Assembly: GCA_027314795.1 (NCBI GenBank)
Contig: DAHVAE010000004.1
Location: 244-15,565 of the forward strand
Source: Candidatus Saccharimonadota bacterium
GTDB taxonomy: Bacteria; Patescibacteriota; Saccharimonadia; Saccharimonadales; UBA4665
Length of the DNA stretch: 15,322 nucleotides
Reading direction: 5' to 3'
This document shows positions 8,040 to 14,330 of this stretch, in pieces. Within the stretch, counting starts at the first letter, position 1. Each line of letters begins with the position of its first letter. The position numbers and the translations under genes were made by a program. Under the pieces are notes generated by a model that saw only the letters and a program-made list of their open reading frames with translations, was not told the origin of the DNA and searched no databases.

Positions 8040-8079
8040 CCGGGTGCTCCTAAACCTATAGGAGAGGATGTTTTCCCGG
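8040..8079 (-). promoter_or_regulatory. Structured rpsB leader hairpin
   Basis: The rpsB leader (minus strand) can form an outer stem CCGGG (8079-8075) with CCCGG (8044-8040) and an inner stem CTCCTA (8064-8059) with TAGGAG (8052-8047) around a 6-base loop. An asymmetric internal loop of 10 against 2 bases separates the stems. The structure ends about 10 bases before the AAGGAAG ribosome-binding site. It has no T-run, so it is not a terminator. An autoregulatory S2-binding leader is the natural guess. Confidence 0.6.
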
Positions 8080-8102
8080 CTTGTTTAGTTTTGTCGATCT
8101 AT

Positions 8103-8131
8103 ATATTACCTAATTATCTCTGTTATGTCTA
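8103..8131 (-). promoter_or_regulatory. Promoter of the rpsB-tsf-frr cluster
   Basis: On the minus strand TAGACA (8131-8126) and TAATAT (8108-8103) are separated by 17 bases, a near-consensus housekeeping promoter. Transcription would start near 8096 and give a leader of about 75 bases containing the hairpin at 8040-8079. The -35 box lies in a short inverted repeat, TGTCT-AG-AGACA (8126-8137), which could be an operator. Confidence 0.7.
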
Positions 8132-8211
8132 GAGACAGCTTAAGACTAAACAAAATAACTGACAGGTTTTTGATTTTTAAGGTGCGATGCAATTCTATTT
8201 TGCTCTGGGTG

Positions 8212-8267
8212 AAGGCTAAGGTAAGGCTAGTGCAGTTTTGATTTTGAGCTAAAAATAGATTTTAGCT
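8212..8267. repeat. Direct and inverted repeats upstream of the rpmE promoter
   Basis: AAGGCTA occurs at 8212-8218 and 8223-8229, an 11-base period (about one helical turn). Further on, AGCTAAAA (8247-8254) and TTTTAGCT (8260-8267) form a perfect 8-base inverted repeat around ATAGA, ending 2 bases before the rpmE -35 box. The placement suits a protein-binding site. It is not a terminator, because no T-run follows the stem. The rest of the 292-base gap between rpsB and rpmE holds nothing else I can name. Confidence 0.5.
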
Positions 8268-8269
8268 TA

Positions 8270-8298
8270 TTGACCGAAGTAACCGCCTCATATATACT
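8270..8298 (+). promoter_or_regulatory. Promoter of rpmE
   Basis: TTGACC (8270-8275) and TATACT (8293-8298) are separated by exactly 17 bases. The predicted start of transcription is near 8305, only about 7 bases before the rpmE ATG at 8312, leaving no room for a Shine-Dalgarno site. This also rules out the in-frame TTG at 8270 as a start codon, since it is the -35 box. Confidence 0.75.
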
Positions 8299-8311
8299 AT
8301 TCATCCTAGTT

Positions 8312-8647
8312 ATGAAGAAGAATTTACACCCAGATAGTTACCGATTAGTCGTGTTTAAAGATTTAAACAATGACATGACTTATTTAACACGTTCCACTGC
8401 GCCAACTGATGAGACCATTGAGCTTGATGAAGTTACTTATCCTTTAGTGAAGGTTCACATCTCTAGTAGCTCACATCCTTTCTTTACTGGTGAAGAAAGA
8501 ATTGTCGACATTGAAGGTCGTGTAGATAAATTTAAAGCTAGAGCTGCTGCCGGTGCTGCTGCCAAAGAAAAAAGAGCTAATGCTGCCGTAAAGCAAGCAA
8601 AACGCAAAACACAAAAGTCAGAGAAAAAAGAAAAGTCTCAGGTTTAA
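8312..8647 (+). CDS. rpmE: 50S ribosomal protein L31, type B, with basic C-terminal tail
   Basis: L31 bridges the two ribosomal subunits. I chose the ATG at 8312 (111 residues) because the protein then begins [15 protein letters not shown], the normal L31 N-terminus, and because the upstream in-frame codons overlap the promoter. YLTRST, YPLVKV and [24 protein letters not shown] (in two halves) match type B L31. The zinc-binding cysteines of type A are absent. About 34 Ala/Lys-rich residues follow the conserved domain, a low-complexity tail probably touching rRNA. prfA follows after 47 bases; rpmE next to prfA and prmC is a common bacterial order. The gene could also be named rpmE2 or ykgM by its zinc-free type. 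Confidence 0.93.
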   Translation: MKKNLHPDSYRLVVFKDLNNDMTYLTRSTAPTDETIELDEVTYPLVKVHISSSSHPFFTGEERIVDIEGRVDKFKARAAAGAAAKEKRANAAVKQAKRKTQKSEKKEKSQV

Positions 8648-8681
8648 CTAGCTAAAAATATCTTTAAGGATACTGCTGGAA

Positions 8682-8687
8682 TATAAT
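8682..8687 (+). promoter_or_regulatory. Probable prfA -10 box (leaderless start)
   Basis: A perfect TATAAT is followed by 7 bases and the prfA ATG. No Shine-Dalgarno site lies between, and no good -35 box is visible. The spacing predicts transcription starting at or beside the ATG. Confidence 0.5.
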
Positions 8688-8694
8688 TAGAGTT

Positions 8695-9756
8695 ATGGAT
8701 AGCCAAGAAGCTAAACTCCGAGAAGAGCTTGTAGATTTAGGTATTAGAATGACTGACAGTGGTATATATAGTCAGTCAGATTATCCTAAGATCGCTAAAA
8801 GATTCACTGAACTTCAAGAGATTATTAAGTTATACGACCACCAAAATGATCTGGCTAAGCAGTTGATCGCAGCTCAAGAATTAAAAAAGAATTCCAACGA
8901 TGAAGATTTAAAAGAGCTAGCAGAACAAGAAATCCAAGACCTTACTGCTAAGGTTTCAACTAATCAAGATAAGCTTAAGAGTTTATTGCAAATTGATGAT
9001 CCAAATAACTCACGTAACGTCATAATCGAAATACGAGCAGCAGCAGGTGGTGATGAAGCCAGCCTGTTTGCTGGTGAACTTTACAGAATGTACTGCAGAT
9101 GGGCTGAACGACACGGATATAGATATGAGTTAATCAGTGAAAATCCAAACGAAGTTGGTGGCTTTAAGGAGATAATATTCCACGTAGTTGGTTTAGATGC
9201 TTACAAGTATTTAAAATTTGAAGGTGGAGTTCATCGTGTACAACGAGTCCCAGCCACTGAAAGCCAAGGGCGTATACATACCTCTACAGTTACTGTGGCT
9301 GTATTGCCAGAGGCAGAAGAATCAGATATTGAAATAAACCCTAATGATCTAAGAATAGATGTTTACCGCTCAAGCGGACATGGTGGTCAGTCTGTAAATA
9401 CCACTGACTCTGCAGTCAGGATAACGCACCTGCCAACCGGTTTAGTTGTCGCTAACCAAGACGAGAAGTCACAAATTAAAAACAAAGCAAAGGCTATTAG
9501 TATTCTTAGGTCACGATTATTATCCATGAAGATAGAAGAAGATCAAAAAGCGTTATCGACTGCACGCCTTAAATTAATTGGTTCTGGTGATCGTAGTGAA
9601 AAAATTCGGACATACAATTTTCCGCAAGACCGGATTACCGACCATCGAATCGGCTACTCACGCTCAAATTTACCCGTAGCTCTTGACGGTGAAATTGACG
9701 ATATAATAGAAAACCTACTGGAAGCAGAACATCGACTTATAGACCTAGAAACTTAA
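8695..9756 (+). CDS. prfA: Peptide chain release factor 1
   Basis: RF1 reads UAA and UAG in the ribosomal A site and triggers peptide release. At 353 residues it is full length. The codon-recognition tripeptide PAT lies at 186-188 within HRVQRVPATESQGRIH, and the catalytic GGQ at 230-232 within SSGHGGQSVNTTDSAVR, followed by DEKSQIKNKAKA. The N-terminal roughly 100 residues form the helical domain 1. RF2 has SPF in place of PAT, so this is RF1. The methylation target Q232 is present, and the enzyme expected to modify it, PrmC, is encoded 26 bases downstream. All complete genes in the window end in codons RF1 can read. Confidence 0.97.
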   Translation: MDSQEAKLREELVDLGIRMTDSGIYSQSDYPKIAKRFTELQEIIKLYDHQNDLAKQLIAAQELKKNSNDEDLKELAEQEIQDLTAKVSTNQDKLKSLLQIDDPNNSRNVIIEIRAAAGGDEASLFAGELYRMYCRWAERHGYRYELISENPNEVGGFKEIIFHVVGLDAYKYLKFEGGVHRVQRVPATESQGRIHTSTVTVAVLPEAEESDIEINPNDLRIDVYRSSGHGGQSVNTTDSAVRITHLPTGLVVANQDEKSQIKNKAKAISILRSRLLSMKIEEDQKALSTARLKLIGSGDRSEKIRTYNFPQDRITDHRIGYSRSNLPVALDGEIDDIIENLLEAEHRLIDLET

Positions 9757-9782
9757 ATAGAACACATTATTTATTCGGGCAT

Positions 9783-10622
9783 ATGACAATAGAAGAATAC
9801 CTTATATACGCCACTGATTTTCTTTCTAAGAAGTCTGTAGGTACGGCAAGACTAGACAGTTTACTGCTTATGGAATATATCCTAAACACAGATAGAGCTA
9901 AGCTACTACATAGCCCAACTACTGTAATAACCCCTACTCAACAACTAGCCCTTAACAAGGTTTTAAAAATTCGAGCAAGACATATCCCTATACCATATAT
10001 TACTCACAATAAAGAGTTCTATGGTAAAAATTTCTTCATTAACAAACATGTTTTAGTACCAAGACCTGAGTCTGAAACAATGATCGATGTTGTTAAGGAC
10101 CTTGTTATGCATGAAGACGGTCTAAAAAGGCTATGTAAGCGTGTTGGTTTTATTAGTGCTGCCGACATTGGAACGGGTTCTGGGGCGTTAGGTATTACTG
10201 CAATGCTTGAGCTTCCTAACCTTAAAGTCGATTTAATAGACATAGACGAAAAAGCAATAAAAGTAGCTGCAAAAAACGTTGTTTTACACACAATAGACAC
10301 AAACGTCATTATGTCTAATTTACTAATTAGCACAGCTAAACCATACGACATTCTTTTATGTAATCTTCCTTATATTCCAGATGACTTTCAAATAAATTTG
10401 GCTGCATCAAATGAACCAAAAATAGCTATATTTGGCGGTAGAGACGGTCTGGATATTTACCATAAACTTTTTAAATCAATGGTTAATCGACAACATAAAG
10501 CGTTGTATATTTTAACTGAGTCTCTACCTAGCCAGCATGCTGGTTTACAAGCTCTTGCTAAGACATATGGTTATTCATTAACAAGAACTGATGATTTCAT
10601 TCAACTGTTTTCGCTAGTTTAA
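9783..10622 (+). CDS. prmC: Release factor glutamine methyltransferase, NLPY variant
   Basis: PrmC (HemK) methylates the glutamine of the GGQ motif of release factors using S-adenosylmethionine. The 279 residues comprise an N-terminal helical domain (about 1-75) and a Rossmann methyltransferase domain. VPRPESE (92-98), the SAM-binding ADIGTGSG (127-134), the acidic LIDID (151-155) and FGGRDGLDIY (217-226) are family hallmarks. The catalytic NPPY motif reads NLPY (194-197): Asn, second Pro and Tyr are kept, while the first Pro is Leu. NLPY is the normal form in KsgA-type enzymes, so activity is plausible. The ATG at 9783 has no strong Shine-Dalgarno site. The gene converges on htrA with only 20 bases between the stops. 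Confidence 0.92.
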   Translation: MTIEEYLIYATDFLSKKSVGTARLDSLLLMEYILNTDRAKLLHSPTTVITPTQQLALNKVLKIRARHIPIPYITHNKEFYGKNFFINKHVLVPRPESETMIDVVKDLVMHEDGLKRLCKRVGFISAADIGTGSGALGITAMLELPNLKVDLIDIDEKAIKVAAKNVVLHTIDTNVIMSNLLISTAKPYDILLCNLPYIPDDFQINLAASNEPKIAIFGGRDGLDIYHKLFKSMVNRQHKALYILTESLPSQHAGLQALAKTYGYSLTRTDDFIQLFSLV

Positions 10623-10642
10623 TATCTAGCTGAGTACATAAT

Positions 10643-11962
10643 CTAAGATGATGGCTCGGCACCTAATGTTACGTCGACTTGAATCGTCTTTCCACTCCTT
10701 ACGATAGTTAGTGTTACTTTAGTGCCAGGGGTATATTGGCCAATTAAACTAGTAAGACTATGGCCCTGGTTCACTTTAACTCCGTTGACTGCGATTATTA
10801 TGTCATTAACTTTTAGACCAGCACTGGCAGCCGGTGTGCCGGGAAGAATTGATGGCTGAGAGGAATTACTACTTGGAGCTATAAAGGCACCGTTTTGAAC
10901 GCTTAACCCATATTCTTTAGCTACATCTGCAGTCAAAGGAATATATCTTACACCTAGATATGGCACACTGAACGAACCGGTCTTTAACACTTGGTTAATT
11001 AGACCTTTAACATCATTGACTGGTATAGCAAAACCAATGTTTTGTGCATTGCCAGCGATAGCAGTATTAATACCAATTACCTGCCCGTTGAGATTAACTA
11101 GTGGCCCACCAGAGTTTCCCTCGTTAATGGCAGCATCCGTTTGGAATAAATCCGTTAGGTCTTCGGTGTTGCCAGTAGAAGACCCGACGCCACTACTAGA
11201 AGAGGCGATTACGCTTCGTCCATATCCAGAAATTATCCCACTTGTAACTGTATTCTGGAACTGACCAAGAGCATTACCGATTGCAACAACTTCATCACCA
11301 ACTTGCATTTGAGAGGAATTGCCAATTGTTGCCGGTATTAGCTTTTGACCTTGAGTATTGTTTATCTTCAAAAAAGCGATATCCAAGCTACTGCTGGGAC
11401 TAGTTCGACCAATAACGCTCACATCTTTGAGCTCAGTGCCATTACTTAGGGTTACGCTAACCTTTGTCGTGCCAGCCGGTACGACGTGTCTGTTGGTCAT
11501 GACAATGCCGCTAGAAGAGATAATTATACCTGTACCCGCTTGCTGCTCCTGTTCAGGTTGAGAAAAACCAAACAGCCCAAACCCCCCAGTGTTGCTATTG
11601 GTAGAGCTTCCACTAGTATTAACTGCCACATTAACACTGACCACACTTGGTCCTACAGTTTTAGCTATCTCGGTAATTAATTGACTATCGCTAGTTACAA
11701 TCTGTTTTTGACCACCCAATGACGTATCACCTAATACTATCTGATTACCATTTGATTCCAAGAAACCACCCAAGAAACCCGTACCTAGAGAGACTAAAAT
11801 TAGAACTAGAACAACTACTGCAAATCTCATCCTGCTGTTGGTAGGTAGTTTAAGATTTGACATATTTAAACTCGGTACTGTAAAACTAATTGTTTTACTC
11901 GACTTAGATAACGGTTTTGAAGATACTTTGTTTGTGCCTAAATTTAGATTTTCCTCTGCCAT
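10643..11962 (-). CDS. htrA: Membrane-anchored HtrA/DegP-type serine protease with PDZ domain
   Basis: This 439-residue protein has a cytoplasmic N-terminal tail (about 1-45), one membrane anchor (46-68) and an extracytoplasmic protease domain (about 95-325) with the triad H159 (in TNRHV), D194 (in SLDIAFLKI) and S284 (in NEGNSGGPL). A single C-terminal PDZ domain (about 333-433) includes GLKVNDIIIAVNG. Domain layout resembles DegS and Gram-positive HtrA: quality control of exported proteins or site-1 cleavage. A Ser/Asn/Gly-rich loop at 115-135 is probably surface exposed. The ATG is preceded by GGGAGGG at a proper distance, and the unrecognised membrane-protein gene ends 13 bases upstream, so they form an operon. 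Orthology to a specific HtrA subtype is not claimed. Confidence 0.93.
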   Translation of the reverse strand: MAEENLNLGTNKVSSKPLSKSSKTISFTVPSLNMSNLKLPTNSRMRFAVVVLVLILVSLGTGFLGGFLESNGNQIVLGDTSLGGQKQIVTSDSQLITEIAKTVGPSVVSVNVAVNTSGSSTNSNTGGFGLFGFSQPEQEQQAGTGIIISSSGIVMTNRHVVPAGTTKVSVTLSNGTELKDVSVIGRTSPSSSLDIAFLKINNTQGQKLIPATIGNSSQMQVGDEVVAIGNALGQFQNTVTSGIISGYGRSVIASSSSGVGSSTGNTEDLTDLFQTDAAINEGNSGGPLVNLNGQVIGINTAIAGNAQNIGFAIPVNDVKGLINQVLKTGSFSVPYLGVRYIPLTADVAKEYGLSVQNGAFIAPSSNSSQPSILPGTPAASAGLKVNDIIIAVNGVKVNQGHSLTSLIGQYTPGTKVTLTIVRSGKTIQVDVTLGAEPSS

Positions 11963-11975
11963 TTAAGTCCCTCCC

Positions 11976-12725
11976 TTATACTACTTTCGCTCCCCAGTTA
12001 GAAAATGCTAATACAACAATTACAATTGCAATCATAACAAGTATAAACTGCCTTCTTATTTGCTTACTGAGTCTTTCATGATGGTCGAGATAATATAGAA
12101 CTGCTAGTCCATAACCCAAGGTCGACAGGAGTAAGGTCGGCTGAGATAGAAAATGATAGTAAATTAACCAGTGAGATAACAGCCAGGCCAGTGCTGCACC
12201 AAAATAGCTCCAAGTATATGCCAGTAGTTTTGCATATGGTTCATCAAAACCGTCAAAGAAATGCCTAGCCGCGAAGTAACAGATTATCCCAGTTAATAGA
12301 GTTAGGCCATACAACGGTCCGTTACTCCAGGCAAGATAAAGCGCTACTAAACCAAATAGCTGCGCTATAAATGCTTGAGCTGAGACCATAAACAGACCAC
12401 TAGCTGGTTTAAGAACAACCAACCAAATAGCATAAAGAACTACCCATGCCAACTGATAGGAAATACTAGCGCTGTGCGTCATAAATATAACTACCGATAG
12501 ACCAACTATTATGTCTACGGAGTTAGCCCTAATATTGGCTGGCCAAAATCTCGGTTTTACAGCAACCATACGCCATTTACTTAATAACACCAGACTGAAG
12601 GCTAGCTGAACGAAGCCTAGTCTTATAAAGATAAACATAGCAATAGGCAACAAAATAAGTAGACCAATATGTAAGGCACGCGCAAATCCAGCAATGGGTC
12701 TAAGCTTATTTACTAAGGGTCTCAT
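11976..12725 (-). CDS. Unrecognised polytopic membrane protein upstream of htrA
   Basis: I do not recognise this 249-residue protein. It is very hydrophobic, with about eight or nine likely membrane segments (roughly 18-35, 36-50, 69-84, 88-106, 112-132, 136-153, 167-190, 197-213 and 225-243). It is rich in Trp and Tyr (for example YLAWSNGP at 130-137, HFFDGFDEPYAKLLAYTW at 155-172). A basic loop HHERLSKQIRR lies at 215-225. No known catalytic motif is visible. The ATG at 12725-12723 has no Shine-Dalgarno site but a CATATT box 8 bases upstream, so it may be leaderless. It is co-transcribed with htrA and divergent from lepB across 74 bases, which suggests an envelope role such as protease partner or transporter; this is inference only. 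Confidence 0.75.
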   Translation of the reverse strand: MRPLVNKLRPIAGFARALHIGLLILLPIAMFIFIRLGFVQLAFSLVLLSKWRMVAVKPRFWPANIRANSVDIIVGLSVVIFMTHSASISYQLAWVVLYAIWLVVLKPASGLFMVSAQAFIAQLFGLVALYLAWSNGPLYGLTLLTGIICYFAARHFFDGFDEPYAKLLAYTWSYFGAALAWLLSHWLIYYHFLSQPTLLLSTLGYGLAVLYYLDHHERLSKQIRRQFILVMIAIVIVVLAFSNWGAKVV

Positions 12726-12733
12726 CGTTATTT

Positions 12734-12739
12734 AATATG
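12734..12739 (-). promoter_or_regulatory. Possible -10 box of the membrane protein-htrA operon
   Basis: The minus strand reads CATATT, then 8 bases, then the ATG at 12725, the same spacing as at lepB and parB. No good -35 box is visible. The 74-base divergent gap shared with lepB must hold both promoters. It also contains a perfect 10-base palindrome, ATAAGCTTAT, at 12770-12779. Confidence 0.35.
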
Positions 12740-12782
12740 ATAACATAACCCCAATTATGGATACTGCCGATAAGCTTATTCA

Positions 12783-12791
12783 TGGTATAGT
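12783..12791 (+). promoter_or_regulatory. Extended -10 promoter of lepB (leaderless start)
   Basis: TGG-TATAGT is an extended -10 element followed by exactly 8 bases and the lepB ATG at 12800. There is no Shine-Dalgarno site. The 11-base string TTCATGGTATA (12779-12789) recurs at the same distance before parB. Confidence 0.55.
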
Positions 12792-12799
12792 TTAAATCT

Positions 12800-13417
12800 A
12801 TGGACAATAATGGCTCAGAAATACGAGTAAGCAAAGGCTCAGCCTGGAGAGATTTCTTTTCAACCGTTTTAATCTTAGTGGCCGCTCTTTTAGTTGCCTT
12901 ATTTATGATTACTTTTGTTTTTAGATCATACCAAGTCGACGGTCCAAGTATGGAAACAACACTTATGAATAATGACAAACTAATAATCTGGAAAGTTCCA
13001 CGGACCTGGGCGTATATTACCGGTCATCCATACATACCTAAACGTGGTGATATTATTGTCTTTAATGAAAGTGGCCTTGCCCGGTTTGGCCAACAAAACG
13101 AAAAACAGTTGATCAAGCGAGTAATTGGGCTGCCTGGTGATACTGTCGTCGTGGCAAATGGTGTCTATACGATTTATGACAAAAAACACCCGCAAGGATT
13201 CGATCCAGATAAGACCCTTCCCTATTTTAAAAACAGAACCATACCCTACACTTCTGGTAATCTAACAGTAAAACTTGGTCCTAATCAGCTTTTCGTATCT
13301 GGAGATAACCGACCTGACTCGCTTGACTCTAGAGATTTTGGCCCCATTAATGCAAGTCAAATAGTTGGTCAGTTAGTGCTAAGAGTTTATCCAATAAACA
13401 AAGTATCGACATTCTAG
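12800..13417 (+). CDS. lepB: Signal peptidase I
   Basis: This membrane serine protease removes signal peptides from exported proteins. The 205 residues show one N-terminal membrane anchor (about 20-42), the catalytic serine S50 in DGPSMETTL (47-55), the general-base lysine K106 in IKRVIGLPGD (105-114), and the later boxes SGDN (167-170) and DSRDFGPI (176-183). One anchor and about 200 residues is the Gram-positive-like form. The ATG at 12800 is preferred because the -10 element lies 8 bases before it and the anchor follows at the normal distance. It diverges from the membrane protein-htrA operon and is followed by parB after 49 bases. Confidence 0.96.
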   Translation: MDNNGSEIRVSKGSAWRDFFSTVLILVAALLVALFMITFVFRSYQVDGPSMETTLMNNDKLIIWKVPRTWAYITGHPYIPKRGDIIVFNESGLARFGQQNEKQLIKRVIGLPGDTVVVANGVYTIYDKKHPQGFDPDKTLPYFKNRTIPYTSGNLTVKLGPNQLFVSGDNRPDSLDSRDFGPINASQIVGQLVLRVYPINKVSTF

Positions 13418-13430
13418 TTACATAGTAACT
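13416..13430. repeat. Perfect inverted repeat between lepB and parB
   Basis: AGTTAC-ATA-GTAACT is a perfect 15-base palindrome overlapping the last two bases of the lepB stop codon and ending 22 bases before the parB -10 box. No T-run follows, so it is not a terminator. It could be an operator or a partition-related site. It does not match the common parS consensus. Confidence 0.5.
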
Positions 13431-13449
13431 GCTAATGAGCTGCCGTTCA

Positions 13450-13458
13450 TGGTATATT
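13450..13458 (+). promoter_or_regulatory. Extended -10 promoter of parB (leaderless start)
   Basis: TGG-TATATT is followed by exactly 8 bases and the ATG at 13467. The surrounding TTCATGGTATA (13446-13456) is identical to that before lepB. The upstream ATG at 13449 falls within this promoter and is rejected as the start. Confidence 0.55.
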
Positions 13459-13466
13459 CTTATAAT

Positions 13467-14330
13467 ATGGAGAAGCCAACAAAAAGAGGTTTAGGCAAAG
13501 GTTTTGAAGCACTACTACCTAGTGACTTTGATAAGAGCATATTGCTATCACCCCAAGATAGAATCGAAAAGATACCAATAAATAAACTATCTCCAAATCC
13601 TTCTCAACCGAGAAAACACTTTGAAGAAGCTGCACTTTCAGAGTTAGCCGATTCCATCAAACAATACGGAGTTCTTCAACCTCTTCTTGTAACCCCCCAA
13701 AAAAATCTTTACATAATCATAGCTGGTGAACGACGTTGGCGAGCCTCTAAAAAGGCTGGGCTTGAATTTGTACCGGCCGTAGTACATCAACGAAAAGAGC
13801 TGGAGCAAATAGAAATTGCCCTCATAGAAAACGTCCAAAGAGTAGATCTAACACCTTTAGAACAAGCAATAAGTATCGAAAAACTACACGAACAGTTTAA
13901 CTTCACCTATGATGACATCGCTAAACGACTAGGCAAGGCAAGCTCTACTATTACTAACATTGTTCGCTTGCTGAAACTTCCCAAGAAAGCCAAGGAGGCT
14001 CTAACGACCAATAAGATAACTGAGGGGCACGCCAGACAAGTCCTAGCCCTTATCAACCAACCAGACAAACAAGAATTTCTATTAAATGCTATTTTAAAAA
14101 ATAACTGGAATGTCCGGCAGGCAGAACAATTTGTTACAAGTTTAAAGACGGGTATTAAAGAAGACAAAAAAGCATCTGCAAGAACAGAATCTGAAACAAA
14201 AGAAACAAAAAACCTATCAAACAAACTAGGCACTAAAGTCACCCTTAAGCGTATGGCCCACGGTGGGAGACTTGAAATAACTTACAAAGACGATAAAGAC
14301 CTTGCTAGAATTATTAGCCTATTTTATTAA
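13467..14330 (+). CDS. parB: Chromosome-partitioning protein ParB (Spo0J family)
   Basis: ParB binds parS sites, spreads along DNA as a CTP-dependent clamp, and stimulates ParA. I start at ATG 13467 (287 residues), giving MEKPTKRGLGKGFEALLP, the usual ParB N-terminus that contacts ParA. The CTP-binding N domain includes NPSQPRKHF (44-52), the catalytic-type GERRWRA (87-93) and ENVQR (121-125). A helix-turn-helix (about 147-170) and EGHARQVLAL (186-195) form the parS-binding domain. A charged linker (about 230-250) leads to the C-terminal dimerisation segment. The gene is not in an operon with parA: the two converge, and their stop codons share the TTAA at 14327-14330. No parS consensus was found in the window. 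Confidence 0.95.
   Translation: MEKPTKRGLGKGFEALLPSDFDKSILLSPQDRIEKIPINKLSPNPSQPRKHFEEAALSELADSIKQYGVLQPLLVTPQKNLYIIIAGERRWRASKKAGLEFVPAVVHQRKELEQIEIALIENVQRVDLTPLEQAISIEKLHEQFNFTYDDIAKRLGKASSTITNIVRLLKLPKKAKEALTTNKITEGHARQVLALINQPDKQEFLLNAILKNNWNVRQAEQFVTSLKTGIKEDKKASARTESETKETKNLSNKLGTKVTLKRMAHGGRLEITYKDDKDLARIISLFY

Noticed and set aside
8270..8311. Upstream TTG start extending L31 by 14 residues
   Set aside because: The TTG is the -35 box of a well-formed promoter and the added residues do not resemble L31; the ATG at 8312 gives the normal N-terminus.
12706..13195. Open frames antisense to lepB
   Set aside because: They mirror the coding strand of a confident signal peptidase gene, show no motifs and have no plausible start signals.
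13449..13466. Upstream ATG start for parB
   Set aside because: It lies within the extended -10 element, and the added residues (MVYSYN) are not ParB-like; the ATG at 13467 begins the conserved N-terminus.
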